A stretch of 64,000 bases of DNA from Neisseria perflava (lineage in GTDB: Bacteria; Pseudomonadota; Gammaproteobacteria; Burkholderiales; Neisseriaceae). Below the pieces are notes generated by a model, which was not told the DNA's origin, ran no database searches, and was given only the letters and a program-made list of their open reading frames with translations. Positions 1 through 8,311 of this stretch are shown here, piece by piece. The stretch spans positions 17,540 through 81,539 of the forward strand of contig NZ_JALJYC010000009.1 of NCBI RefSeq assembly GCF_024170405.1, read 5' to 3'. Positions within the stretch are counted from its first letter, which is position 1; the number at the start of each line of letters is the position of its first letter. Position numbers and translations under genes: made by a program.

Positions 1-2
1 AC

Positions 3-647
3 GGTTTGCAGCATATGGCCTTTGAATGGAAATGCCTCGGGCTGTTGCACGGCTGGCGTGATGAGCGCTTCGATGTCTGCGATGAGCGCGGTCAGGTGCT
101 GTTTGCGCTGGAGCGCGCCGCCTTCCGTCCGCTCGGTTTACTCAGCCATGCGGTGCATTTGAACGGTCTGACCTGTATCGACGGTGAATGGCGCTTTTGG
201 ATCGGCCGCCGCAGTGCGCATAAAGCGGTTGATCCCAACAAACTGGACAATCTGGTTGGCGGCGGTATCGCCAGCGGCGAAGACGTCACCACGGCCATGT
301 TGCGCGAAAGTGAGGAAGAGGCCGGTTTGCTGCCCCAACACCTAAGCGCTTTGTCGCTGCGCAACCGTGTGCACAGTCTGCGCCCGGTCAAACGCGGCCT
401 GCACAATGAAATTCTGTATATCTTTGATGTGGTGCTGCCGTCTGAAATCCAGCCGGAAAATCAAGACGGCGAAGTGGCCGGATTCGAGCTGCTGGACATT
501 CCCCGACTAACGCAGGCCATGCTGCAAGGTGAGATGATGGACGACGCGCAGTTGGTCACGCTGGATGCGTTTTTGCGCTACGGTCTGCTGTATCAAGAAC
601 ACCCATTATCCCTTTGGCTCACCGACTTGCAACGTCAGGCCGTCTGA
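3..647 (+). CDS. NUDIX hydrolase, DUF4743-like, 5' end outside window
   Basis: This is the C-terminal part of a NUDIX-family pyrophosphohydrolase. A complete Nudix box is visible: G86, E92, then R100-E101 and the E104-E105 pair followed by A-G-L (numbering from the TTG at 6). These residues bind the metal and cleave a nucleoside-diphosphate-linked substrate. The region before the box resembles the DUF4743 domain of proteins often labelled thiamin-pyrophosphokinase-related; the substrate is not evident. The frame is open to the left edge, so the true start is probably outside. The stop codon lies inside a DNA uptake sequence (637-648), which gives the protein its final Q-A-V. The ABC ATPase gene begins 13 bases later, so the two may be cotranscribed. 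Confidence 0.85.
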   Translation, partial: GLQHMAFEWKCLGLLHGWRDERFDVCDERGQVLFALERAAFRPLGLLSHAVHLNGLTCIDGEWRFWIGRRSAHKAVDPNKLDNLVGGGIASGEDVTTAMLRESEEEAGLLPQHLSALSLRNRVHSLRPVKRGLHNEILYIFDVVLPSEIQPENQDGEVAGFELLDIPRLTQAMLQGEMMDDAQLVTLDAFLRYGLLYQEHPLSLWLTDLQRQAV

Positions 648-660
648 AAAATAGCCCGTT

Positions 661-1617
661 ATGCTGCAACTTACCCACCTCTATAAATCATTCGGCAACA
701 AAACCGTTGCCACCGATATCAATCTGGACATCGCTGCCGGAAAGCTCTTGGCGGTATTAGGGCAATCCGGCTGCGGCAAATCCACGCTGCTGAAAATGAT
801 CGCCGGACTGGAAACGCCCGACAGCGGCAAAATCAGTTTAAACGGTACCGACATAACCGCAATGCCGTCTGAAAAACGCAATATCGCGCTGATGTTTCAA
901 GATTACGCCCTATTCCCGCATTTAAACGTCATAGACAACGCCGCCTTCGGCCTGAAAATGCGTGGCGTTACTAAAGCTGAAGCCAAGCAACGCGCCATGC
1001 AGCTATTGACCGAAGTCGGCTTGGCACATGAAGCCGACCGTCGCGTAGAAAAACTCTCCGGCGGCGAACAGCAACGCTTAGCACTCGCCCGCGCACTGGT
1101 TACCCGCCCCGACGCCTTGCTGCTCGACGAAGCCTTCTCCAGCCTAGACAGCCATCTTCGCCAGCAGCTGCGCGAACTGGCAACCAGCCAAATCCACAAA
1201 TACGCCATTCCTACTATTCTTGTGACCCACAGCCCCGAAGAAGCACTCGGTATAGCCGATTCTATCGCAGTCATGCACAATGGGCAGATTCTGCAATACG
1301 GTACACCGCACCAGTTACTGCACCATCCAAGCAGTCGGGAAACCGCCCTGCTGCTGGGTTTACCCAATGTCAACGAGCAGATTTATATCCCGCAAAACGC
1401 CATCAGCCTGACTACTGATGCGCCGCTCTGTCCCGTTATCAGCGTAACCGAACTGCCGGAAAGCATATGTGTTTGCTGCCGTCATCCGCAGTATGGTGCA
1501 ATACATGTTTACTGCACAGCAGAAATTATTACCAAAATGGAATTATCGAACGGCATACCGATTCACATTCATCAGGAACGGATTATCCGTTTTTCTAAAA
1601 CACTTGATATACAGTAA
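661..1617 (+). CDS. ABC transporter ATP-binding protein (CUT1/ferric/polyamine type)
   Basis: This 318-residue protein is the cytoplasmic ATPase of an ABC importer. Walker A (GQSGCGKST, residues 34-42), the Q-loop (Q80), the LSGGE signature (132-136), Walker B (LLLDEA, 153-158) and the switch histidine H190 are all intact. The sequence resembles FbpC/PotA/CysA-type ATPases, and the C-terminal 110 residues form a short, divergent regulatory extension. No permease or binding protein lies in the window, so the substrate cannot be assigned. An in-frame ATGCCGTCTGAA uptake sequence at 862-873 encodes M-P-S-E just before the Q-loop strand. The gene ends at a strong terminator at 1623-1660. Confidence 0.88.
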   Translation: MLQLTHLYKSFGNKTVATDINLDIAAGKLLAVLGQSGCGKSTLLKMIAGLETPDSGKISLNGTDITAMPSEKRNIALMFQDYALFPHLNVIDNAAFGLKMRGVTKAEAKQRAMQLLTEVGLAHEADRRVEKLSGGEQQRLALARALVTRPDALLLDEAFSSLDSHLRQQLRELATSQIHKYAIPTILVTHSPEEALGIADSIAVMHNGQILQYGTPHQLLHHPSSRETALLLGLPNVNEQIYIPQNAISLTTDAPLCPVISVTELPESICVCCRHPQYGAIHVYCTAEIITKMELSNGIPIHIHQERIIRFSKTLDIQ

Positions 1618-1622
1618 TTAAA

Positions 1623-1660
1623 GATTAAAAAGCACCATCTAATGATGGTGCTTTTTAATC
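1623..1660. terminator. Bidirectional intrinsic terminator
   Basis: A perfect 17-bp inverted repeat (1623-1639 and 1644-1660) with a 4-base loop has A-rich and T-rich flanks in both orientations. It lies between the plus-strand ABC gene and the converging minus-strand lipoprotein locus and can stop transcription from both sides. Confidence 0.9.
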
Positions 1661-1731
1661 TATCAATACCATGGCCGATATGATTTCAATTCTATCAGGA
1701 TATTTTACTCTTAAAACTAAAGAAACTAAGA

Positions 1732-2212
1732 TTAAAACACATTGCTGTTACAAAAAGTCGAATTGCCGATTTTGTTACAAAAGGTATTGATATTACGCGG
1801 TCTGTTCATATTTTGAATGGCAAGATTTCTATCAGCAGCTTCTTGGGCAGCAATAGCGGCTTGCAGACGCTGTCCGGCAAATTGAAGGTCTGCATTGGTT
1901 ACATTACGGCTCGTCACAGTTGCTGTATAGCGATGTGTTTTAGATTGCACAGGAATTTGATTCTTGTAAGTTGCAACTGCCCCCCAACCATATAGCCTGA
2001 CAGGGAACAGTCGGTGCAAACCCTTGATTCAACTCTCTTTCACCAATCCTATAATGCAACGTTGTAGGCGTATAACCTTTAAATTGACCACCACAAACCA
2101 ATCTTGCAGCTTGCGGGGCAGAATCATGGGTAAGGTACAGGCCTGAAGCACAACCATGCAAACCCATAGAAGCCGAAAGCAATATCACAATGGATCGATA
2201 TCTTTTTAACAT
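1732..2212 (-). pseudogene. Broken lipoprotein gene (frameshift at a G6 tract)
   Basis: The first frame (2212 down to 1940) starts with a lipoprotein signal, MLKRYRSIVILLSASMGLHG followed by Cys21, and then runs into a short nonsense tail. A second frame (from about 2019 to 1732) continues with coherent protein sequence ending in a Cys/Asn-rich tail. The two frames overlap across a run of six G on the minus strand (1980-1985 on the plus strand). The total length, 481 nt, is one more than a multiple of three, so removing one G gives a single 159-residue lipoprotein. The family is not recognised. The gene lies 8 bases behind another small broken gene. It could be a true pseudogene, a phase-off allele or an assembly error. 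Confidence 0.6.
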
Positions 2213-2220
2213 GCTACGCC

Positions 2221-2437
2221 CTATTTTCTTGTAATCGTGATGATTAAATGATTAGCTCCATGCTCATAATCGAATTGGTAAGCAGGGTTTTCATCAATAA
2301 TCCGCTGCATTGCCGATTTGACTGTTGCGGGTATAGTGCAATAAAATGGTCACATTTTCTTCAGTTACGCCAGGTTCATTTTTTAAGTTATCTATTTTGT
2401 TTTGTACTGTACTATTAATCAACTGATAAGATGTCAT
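2221..2437 (-). pseudogene. Broken small gene, about 71 codons before a one-base insertion
   Basis: The start at 2437 is supported by a GGAG Shine-Dalgarno element seven bases upstream. The frame begins MTSYQLINSTVQNKID and reads into a premature stop at 2294. A +1 shifted frame continues with plausible sequence (ending H-L-I-I-T-I-T-R-K) to a TAG at 2221, just before the lipoprotein start. The full span is 217 nt, again one base more than a multiple of three. Deleting one T from the four-T run (2343-2346, A on the plus strand) restores a 71-residue protein. No family or signal peptide is recognised. It probably formed an operon with the lipoprotein gene. Confidence 0.45.
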
Positions 2438-2476
2438 TCTCGCACTCCATAAGGTATTTTTGTTTAGCAGAGATTG

Positions 2477-2524
2477 TTTCACTTGCTCCGTCAAGAGCAA
2501 GTGAAAAGCACTATAGTGCTTTTC
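2477..2524. repeat. Two abutting hairpins downstream of the alpha operon
   Basis: A 12-bp perfect stem (2477-2488 with 2495-2506) overlaps a 22-bp perfect palindrome (2503-2524). Together with the terminator at 2537-2570 they form three consecutive hairpins between rplQ and the small broken gene. They may be a secondary terminator or RNA-stability element. No promoter was recognised here. Confidence 0.6.
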
Positions 2525-2536
2525 AAAAATGCATAA

Positions 2537-2570
2537 AAAAACCCCACCTATTTTTATAGGTGGGGTTTTT
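2537..2570 (-). terminator. Terminator of the rplC-rplQ ribosomal operon
   Basis: A perfect 15-bp inverted repeat (2537-2551 and 2556-2570) with a CCCC/GGGG core and a T-rich flank on the minus strand begins 13 bases past the rplQ stop. It is a textbook intrinsic terminator for the end of the long ribosomal operon. Confidence 0.92.
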
Positions 2571-2582
2571 ACTTTATGCCGA

Positions 2583-2957
2583 TTACTCGGCTGCTTCCGC
2601 AGCCTTGTCAACCAGTTCGACCAATGCCAAAGGAGCATTGTCGCCTTTACGGAAACCGTATTTCAGCACGCGAACATAGCCGCCATTACGGGCTGCAAAG
2701 CGCGGACCTAATTCGTCAAACAGTTTAACTACAACATCGCGGTCGCGGGTGCGGTCAAATGCCAAACGGCGGTTAGCCAAAGAAGGTTTTTTACCCAAGG
2801 TAATCAAGGGCTCTACTACGCGGCGCAATTCTTTTGCTTTCGGCAAAGTAGTCACGATGGTTTCGTGAGTCAGCAAAGAGTTTGCCATATTGCGCAGCAT
2901 CGCAGCGCGGTGGCTGCTGGTACGGTTTAATTTGCGGTTACCATTACGATGACGCAT
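2583..2957 (-). CDS. rplQ: 50S ribosomal protein L17
   Basis: This is L17 (124 residues), beginning MRHRNGNRKLNRTSSHRAAM, the conserved opening of the family. L17 binds 23S rRNA near the peptide exit tunnel. It is the last gene of the alpha operon, 24 bases after rpoA, and is followed directly by an intrinsic terminator. The Ala/Glu-rich end (K-A-A-E-A-A-E) is a small variable tail. The ATG start is the only one that gives the conserved N-terminus. Confidence 0.98.
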   Translation of the reverse strand: MRHRNGNRKLNRTSSHRAAMLRNMANSLLTHETIVTTLPKAKELRRVVEPLITLGKKPSLANRRLAFDRTRDRDVVVKLFDELGPRFAARNGGYVRVLKYGFRKGDNAPLALVELVDKAAEAAE

Positions 2958-2981
2958 GTCATTATCCTTTAATCTTCAAAC

Positions 2982-3968
2982 TTACGGCTTTTCTAAGCCT
3001 ACAGGCGGCCAAGCTTCTAATTTAGAACCCAGTGTCAGACCTTTAGAAGCCAACACTTCTTTGATTTCATTCAAAGATTTACGACCCAAATTCGGAGTTT
3101 TGAGAAGCTCGGTTTCAGTACGTTGAATCAAATCGCCAATATAATAAATATCTTCAGCTTTCAGACAATTAGCTGAACGTACGGTTAATTCCAAATCATC
3201 TACCGGACGCAACAGAATCGGATCGATCGGCGGCGCTTTTTCTTCCACCTCTTCTACCGGTGTACCCTGCAGGTCGGCAAAAATAGACATTTGGTCAATT
3301 AAGATACGTGCGGCACTACGAACAGCTTCTTCCGGATCAATGGCACCGTTGGTTTCAATATCTAAAACCAATTTATCCAAGTCGGTACGCTGTTCGACAC
3401 GTGCGGGTTCAACTTCAAAGCTAACACGGCTGATGGGCGAAAAGCTCGCATCCAACTGAATAGCACCAATCTGACGGTTTTCATCGCGGGTAACGCGTTG
3501 ACCGGTAACTGATTGATAGCCGCGGCCTTGCTCAACTTTGATTTCCATCTCAATTTGGCCGTTGTCGGACAAATGACAAATAACATGTTCAGGATTCAAA
3601 ACTTCCACATCATGTGTCAGTTCGATATCGCCGGCCGTAACCGTACCGGCACCTGATTTTTTCAAAGTCAACCGAGCTTCAGTACGGCCGTGCAATTTGA
3701 ATACAATACCTTTAATGTTCAGCAAGATATCTACAACATCTTCCTGAACACCGTCAACAGTCGAGTATTCATGCAACACACCGCTGATTGCAACTTCGGT
3801 AGGAGCAAAACCATTCATGGATGACAGTAAGATACGACGCAAAGCATTACCTAAAGTATGGCCAAAACCACGTTCAAAAGGCTGCATAGATACTTTAGCA
3901 CGGGTAGTGGACAAGGTATCGACATCAATTTGACGAGGTTTCAAAAATTCGGTTGTGCTGTTTTGCAT
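2982..3968 (-). CDS. rpoA: DNA-directed RNA polymerase alpha subunit
   Basis: The 328-residue alpha subunit has the N-terminal dimerisation and assembly domain (F-E-R-G-F-G-H-T-L-G-N-A-L-R near residue 32) followed by an acidic linker and the C-terminal domain with its helix-hairpin-helix (T-P-N-L-G-R-K-S-L-N-E-I-K). The C-terminal domain contacts UP elements and activators. Length matches the family. The gene lies in the normal alpha operon position between rpsD and rplQ, with 25- and 24-base spacers. Confidence 0.98.
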   Translation of the reverse strand: MQNSTTEFLKPRQIDVDTLSTTRAKVSMQPFERGFGHTLGNALRRILLSSMNGFAPTEVAISGVLHEYSTVDGVQEDVVDILLNIKGIVFKLHGRTEARLTLKKSGAGTVTAGDIELTHDVEVLNPEHVICHLSDNGQIEMEIKVEQGRGYQSVTGQRVTRDENRQIGAIQLDASFSPISRVSFEVEPARVEQRTDLDKLVLDIETNGAIDPEEAVRSAARILIDQMSIFADLQGTPVEEVEEKAPPIDPILLRPVDDLELTVRSANCLKAEDIYYIGDLIQRTETELLKTPNLGRKSLNEIKEVLASKGLTLGSKLEAWPPVGLEKP

Positions 3969-3993
3969 TTAACTGTCCCTCACTGAGCTAGCA

Positions 3994-4614
3994 TTATTTA
4001 GAGTAGAACTCTACCACCAGCTGTTCATTAATATCGCCAGTCAATTCTGAGCGATCCGGCATATTTTTAAATACGCCTTCCAATTTGTCTGCATCCACAG
4101 AAACCCAGCTTGGCAGACCAATTTGAGTAGCCAGACTCAGCGCTTCTTGAATACGTACTTGTTTTTTCGCTTTTTCGCGAACAGCAACCACATCACCTGC
4201 TTTAACTTGGAAAGAAGGAATATTGACTACTTGACCGTTTACGGTAATCGCTTTATGAGAAACCAGCTGACGGGCTTCTGCGCGGGTAGAACCGAAACCC
4301 ATACGATATACAACATTATCTAAACGGGATTCCAACAATTGCAGCAGCAATTCACCAGTAGAACCTTTACGGCGTGCAGCTTCTGCAAAATAACGGCGGA
4401 ACTGACGTTCCAATACGCCATAAATACGGCGGATTTTTTGTTTTTCACGCAATTGCAAACCGTAGTCTGACAAACGCGGCTTTTTCGCACCATGCTGACC
4501 AGGTGCAGAATCCATTTTACATTTTGAATCCAAAGAACGGCGTGCGCTCTTCAAAAACAGATCCGTACCTTCGCGGCGTGCTAATTTACATTTAGGGCCA
4601 ATATAACGTGCCAT
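3994..4614 (-). CDS. rpsD: 30S ribosomal protein S4
   Basis: S4 (206 residues) starts MARYIGPKCKLARREGTDLF and contains the S4 RNA-binding domain around residues 96-160. It nucleates assembly of the 30S body by binding 16S rRNA and, in enterobacteria, represses its own operon. Only two cysteines are near the N-terminus, so the zinc knuckle of some S4 paralogues is absent. It follows rpsK by 19 bases and is cotranscribed with it. Confidence 0.98.
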   Translation of the reverse strand: MARYIGPKCKLARREGTDLFLKSARRSLDSKCKMDSAPGQHGAKKPRLSDYGLQLREKQKIRRIYGVLERQFRRYFAEAARRKGSTGELLLQLLESRLDNVVYRMGFGSTRAEARQLVSHKAITVNGQVVNIPSFQVKAGDVVAVREKAKKQVRIQEALSLATQIGLPSWVSVDADKLEGVFKNMPDRSELTGDINEQLVVEFYSK

Positions 4615-4633
4615 GTTTCAAATCACTCCAATA

Positions 4634-5029
4634 TTAAATACGACGTTTTTTAGGTGGACGGCATCCGTTATGAGGCAACGGGGTAACGTCGGTAATGCTG
4701 GTAATTTTGAAACCAAGAGCGTTGAGCGCACGTACAGAAGACTCACGACCAGGACCAGGACCCTTAATGCGTACTTCTAGATTTTTAACGCCATACTCTT
4801 GGGCAACTTTACCAGCTGCTTCTGCTGCTACCTGAGCAGCAAACGGTGTACTTTTACGAGAACCTTTAAAACCAGCGCCGCCAGAGGTAGCCCAAGACAA
4901 CGCATTGCCTTGACGGTCGGTGATTGTAATGATGGTATTGTTAAAAGAAGCATGTACATGCACAATACCTTCGCTTACGGTTTTACGTACTTTTTTACGT
5001 ACACGCGAAGCTGTGTTTGCTTTAGCCAT
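4634..5029 (-). CDS. rpsK: 30S ribosomal protein S11
   Basis: S11 (131 residues) carries the conserved segment [13 protein letters not shown] and the basic end C-R-P-P-K-K-R-R. It sits on the 30S platform near the E-site mRNA path. The N-terminal 10-15 residues are basic and variable as usual. The gene is 19 bases from both neighbours, rpsM and rpsD, in the standard alpha-operon order. Confidence 0.98.
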
Positions 5030-5048
5030 TAATCAAATTCCTTAAATA

Positions 5049-5411
5049 TTATTTCTTACCGGCAATCGCCTTACGCGGACCTTTACGGGTACGTGCGTTA
5101 GTGCGAGTGCGTTGACCACGACAAGGCAGACCACGACGATGACGGAAACCACGGTAGCAACCCATGTCCATCAGTCGTTTAATGCTCATTGTCACTTCAC
5201 GGCGCAAATCACCTTCTACTTCATATTTGGCAACTTGTTCACGCAAAGCGTCCAACTGAGTCTCGTCCAAATCTTTTGCTTTTACAGTAGGAGCAACATT
5301 TGCTGCTTCGCAAATCAATTTAGCACGAGTCGCACCGATACCGTAAATAGCCTGCAGGCCAATTACGATATGGGCATTATTAGGGATATTCACCCCTGCA
5401 ATACGAGCCAT
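5049..5411 (-). CDS. rpsM: 30S ribosomal protein S13
   Basis: S13 (120 residues) begins MARIAGVNIPNNAHIVIGLQ and shows the helix-two-turn-helix segment and the basic C-terminal extension with G-Q-R-T-R-T-N-A-R-T-R-K-G. It forms part of the 30S head, contacts P-site tRNA and makes the intersubunit bridge to L5. It heads the alpha operon proper, 67 bases after rpmJ. Confidence 0.98.
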   Translation of the reverse strand: MARIAGVNIPNNAHIVIGLQAIYGIGATRAKLICEAANVAPTVKAKDLDETQLDALREQVAKYEVEGDLRREVTMSIKRLMDMGCYRGFRHRRGLPCRGQRTRTNARTRKGPRKAIAGKK

Positions 5412-5478
5412 ATTTTTTCCTTTTTAGGGCAAAGTGTGTCACTATACCACAAAATCAGGCTTATAGGAATATACCCTA

Positions 5479-5592
5479 TTAGCCTTGACGTTGCTTGTGA
5501 CGCGGGTCAGTACAAATTACGCGGACTACGCGATTACGACGGATAATTTTGCAGTTGCGGCAGATTTTCTTTACAGAAGGTTGTACACGCAT
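5479..5592 (-). CDS. rpmJ: 50S ribosomal protein L36 (zinc form)
   Basis: Reading the minus strand from the ATG at 5592 gives a 37-residue protein starting MRVQPSVKKICRNCK and ending H-K-Q-R-Q-G. It is the small zinc-finger protein L36: the ligands C11, C14, C27 and H32 are all present, so it is the zinc-binding form. It stabilises 23S rRNA near the base of the stalk. It lies in its usual place between infA (18 bases upstream) and rpsM. Confidence 0.96.
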   Translation of the reverse strand: MRVQPSVKKICRNCKIIRRNRVVRVICTDPRHKQRQG

Positions 5593-5610
5593 TTTTTTTC
5601 CTTTTCAGTC

Positions 5611-5829
5611 TTATCTTGCTCGGAACACGATACGAGCACGGGTTAAATCATAAGGCGTTAGCTCTACGGTTACCTTATCACCCGGAGAAATACGGATATA
5701 GTGCATTCGCATTTTACCGGATATATGACCTAATACGACATGGTCGTTTTCAAGCTTAACTTTAAATGTTGCATTCGGTAAGGTTTCGAGAATCTCACCT
5801 TGCATCTGTATGGTATCTTCTTTAGCCAT
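5611..5829 (-). CDS. infA: Translation initiation factor IF-1
   Basis: IF-1 (72 residues) starts MAKEDTIQMQGEILETLPNA and forms a single OB-fold. It occupies the A site of the 30S subunit during initiation. It lies 5 bases after secY and 18 before rpmJ, the order typical of beta-proteobacterial spc operons in which infA sits between secY and rpmJ. Length and sequence are normal. Confidence 0.97.
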   Translation of the reverse strand: MAKEDTIQMQGEILETLPNATFKVKLENDHVVLGHISGKMRMHYIRISPGDKVTVELTPYDLTRARIVFRAR

Positions 5830-5834
5830 AAGTC

Positions 5835-7148
5835 TTATTTACGTGATAAAGATTTCATATCTGGTCGGTTCATCAGATTTTCATACTGTTGTGACATACG
5901 GTATGAGTTAATCTGTGTGCTGAAATCCATCGTCACAACGACTAAGATCAATAACGATGTACCACCCAAATAGAACGGAACGTTTAAAGCTGTTGTCAAA
6001 AATTCGGGAATCAGACAAATAATTGTGATATACATCGCACCAAAAAGCGTCAGATGCAACACAACACTTTCTAAGTATCGAGAAGTCTGTTCACCGGGCC
6101 GAATCCCTGGTACAAAAGCCCCACTTTTCTTCAAATTTTCAGCCATTTCTTTTGGACTAAATACCAGCGCAGTATAGAAATAGCAGAAGAAAATAATTGT
6201 TGCTGCAAACAACAGTATATACAGTGACTGACCGTGCTGTAACATCCCAGCAACCTTATGCAACCAACTATTCGTATCGTTCGAACCAAACCAACTCAGC
6301 AGTGTTGAAGGAAACAGGATAATACTGGAAGCAAAAATAGGGGGAATCACACCTGCCATATTCAGCTTAAACGGCATATGCGTATTCTGAGCCTGCATCA
6401 TACTGTTACCATATTGGCGTTTTGCATAATGAATCGGAATTTTACGTTGTGCACTTTCAAAAAAGACCACAATATAAATCAGCAACAATGCACCCACGAC
6501 AATTGATACTGCCGTTAACATACTCATTGAACCCTGACTAGTTAGGGTCAACAATTTTGTAATACCCGAAGGGATACCTGCCGCAATACCTGCTGTAATG
6601 ATAAGGGAAATACCATTACCTATGCCTCTTTCCGTAATTTGCTCACCCAACCACATTAGAAACATGGTTCCTGTGACCAAACTCACTACCGTTGAAATAT
6701 GAAACTCAATCGGAGAAGCAACGACAATTCCCTGCTGATAGACAAATGTAGCAACACCGAGACTTTGTAAAATTGCCAGTAATACCGTACCATAACGTGT
6801 ATATTTCGTAATGATTTTACGCCCAGCTTCACCTTCCTTCTTCAACGCTTTTAAAGAAGGTAAAATTTCAGAAGCAAGCTGCACAATAATCGAAGCCGAA
6901 ATATACGGCATAATGCCAATTGCAAATATACTAAAGCGCTCCAATGAACCACCTGAGAACATATTCAACATTCCCAAGATGCCATTTCCAGCGCTTTCGT
7001 ACAATTTAGCTAAAGCAACAGCATCTACACCCGGCACCGGGATGTGGGCACCGATACGAAAAACAATCAGTGCCCCCAGCAAAAACAACAGACGCTTTTT
7101 CAGATCCCCAAACTTGGACAGACCTGATGAAGATTGTTGATTAGCCAC
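5835..7148 (-). CDS. secY: Protein translocase subunit SecY
   Basis: SecY (437 residues) is the channel-forming subunit of the Sec translocon in the inner membrane. About ten hydrophobic helices are visible. Family landmarks include the plug-region start G-A-H-I-P-V-P-G near residue 33 and the cytoplasmic loop around R-K-I-P-I-H-Y-A-K-R. It works with SecE, encoded in this window at 36150. It follows rplO by 13 bases in the spc operon. Confidence 0.98.
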   Translation of the reverse strand: MANQQSSSGLSKFGDLKKRLLFLLGALIVFRIGAHIPVPGVDAVALAKLYESAGNGILGMLNMFSGGSLERFSIFAIGIMPYISASIIVQLASEILPSLKALKKEGEAGRKIITKYTRYGTVLLAILQSLGVATFVYQQGIVVASPIEFHISTVVSLVTGTMFLMWLGEQITERGIGNGISLIITAGIAAGIPSGITKLLTLTSQGSMSMLTAVSIVVGALLLIYIVVFFESAQRKIPIHYAKRQYGNSMMQAQNTHMPFKLNMAGVIPPIFASSIILFPSTLLSWFGSNDTNSWLHKVAGMLQHGQSLYILLFAATIIFFCYFYTALVFSPKEMAENLKKSGAFVPGIRPGEQTSRYLESVVLHLTLFGAMYITIICLIPEFLTTALNVPFYLGGTSLLILVVVTMDFSTQINSYRMSQQYENLMNRPDMKSLSRK

Positions 7149-7161
7149 TATGATTTAAGCC

Positions 7162-7596
7162 TTATTCTTCAACTTTACCGCCAGCTGCTTCAATTGCAGC
7201 CTTAGCGCCTTGAGTTGCTTTAATGCCTTTCAAAGTAACGGCTTTAGTGATTTCTCCTGAAGAAATTACTTTAACATTTTGGGCATTGGCAAAAACCAAA
7301 CCAGCTTGTTTCAAAGCCAACACATCAATTTCATCAACCGCAACCAGTGCCAACTCGCTTAAACGAACTTCTGCATTGGCAGCGGCAGTCAATGATTTAA
7401 AACCACGTTTTGGCAAGCGGCGTTGCAAAGGCATTTGACCGCCTTCAAAACCAACTTTATGGAAACCACCTGAGCGACTTTTTTGACCTTTATGGCCACG
7501 ACCACCAGTTTTTCCCAAACCACTGCCAATACCGCGACCTACACGGCGACTAGAATGAGTAGCACCTTCAGCAGGTTGAATAGTATTCAAAAACAT
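7162..7596 (-). CDS. rplO: 50S ribosomal protein L15
   Basis: L15 (144 residues) starts MFLNTIQPAEGATHSSRRVG and has the long Gly/Arg/Lys-rich N-terminal extension (G-R-G-I-G-S-G-L-G-K-T-G-G-R-G-H-K-G) that penetrates the 23S rRNA core. The globular domain occupies the C-terminal half. It begins 1 base after the rpmD stop, so translation is probably coupled. Confidence 0.98.
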   Translation of the reverse strand: MFLNTIQPAEGATHSSRRVGRGIGSGLGKTGGRGHKGQKSRSGGFHKVGFEGGQMPLQRRLPKRGFKSLTAAANAEVRLSELALVAVDEIDVLALKQAGLVFANAQNVKVISSGEITKAVTLKGIKATQGAKAAIEAAGGKVEE

Positions 7597-7597
7597 A

Positions 7598-7783
7598 TTA
7601 CGACTCCACTTTCAACAGGTAGCTAATTTTGTTAATCATACCGCGATTTTCAGGGGTATCCAAAACTTCGACAGTATGCTCGCGGCGGCGCAAACCTAAA
7701 CCGCGTGCACAAGCACGATGAGACTCAATTGTACCAATCAGGCTTTTAACCAAAGTTACTTTGATTTTCTTTTGCTCAGTCAT
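7598..7783 (-). CDS. rpmD: 50S ribosomal protein L30
   Basis: L30 (61 residues) begins MTEQKKIKVTLVKSLIGTIE and contains the conserved G-L-R-R-R-E-H-T-V segment. It is a small peripheral 50S protein. Its start overlaps the end of rpsE by 8 bases, suggesting translational coupling. Position between rpsE and rplO is standard for the spc operon. Confidence 0.97.
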   Translation of the reverse strand: MTEQKKIKVTLVKSLIGTIESHRACARGLGLRRREHTVEVLDTPENRGMINKISYLLKVES

Positions 7784-8294
7784 GGTTCGCTCCCAAAATT
7801 TCCTCTACTGTTAAGCCACGTTTAGCAGCAATATCAGCAGGAGTATATAATTTAGACAGACCGTCCAAAGTCGCACGTACAATATTGTACGGATTGGTAG
7901 AACCGTGTACTTTAGCAGAGATGTTATGGATACCCATTGCATCAAATACCAAACGCATCGGACCGCCGGCTTTTACACCGCTACCTTCTTTAGCAGGCTG
8001 CATAAAGACACGGGTCGCACCGTGACGACCAATCACTTCATGATGAATAGTACCATTTTTCAAAGGTACTTTAATCATGGAGCGACGTGCTTGATCCATG
8101 GCTTTTTGTACGGCTACTGGCACTTCTTTAGATTTGCCTTTACCCATACCGATACGACCATCACCATCACCGACAACTGTCAGCGCAGAGAAAGCCATGA
8201 TGCGACCGCCTTTGACCACTTTAGTTACACGGTTTACTGCGACCATCTTTTCGATCAGGCCGTCACCGCGTTCTTCAATTTCATGTTTTGCCAT
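7776..8294 (-). CDS. rpsE: 30S ribosomal protein S5
   Basis: S5 (172 residues) carries the N-terminal double-stranded-RNA-binding-like domain with V-V-K-G-G-R-I-M-A-F-S-A and a C-terminal domain. It takes part in translational accuracy and mRNA helicase activity at the entry site. The loop around residues 28-36 shows no obvious spectinomycin-resistance change. It overlaps rpmD by 8 bases and follows rplR by 17. Confidence 0.98.
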   Translation of the reverse strand: MAKHEIEERGDGLIEKMVAVNRVTKVVKGGRIMAFSALTVVGDGDGRIGMGKGKSKEVPVAVQKAMDQARRSMIKVPLKNGTIHHEVIGRHGATRVFMQPAKEGSGVKAGGPMRLVFDAMGIHNISAKVHGSTNPYNIVRATLDGLSKLYTPADIAAKRGLTVEEILGANHD

Positions 8295-8311
8295 CTGAAA
8301 GTCTCCGAATA

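Noticed and set aside
2294..2638. 114-codon minus-strand frame overlapping the rplQ end
   Set aside because: The part above 2437 runs through the terminator and into rplQ in another frame. Only the segment from the ATG at 2437, which has a ribosome site, is credible.
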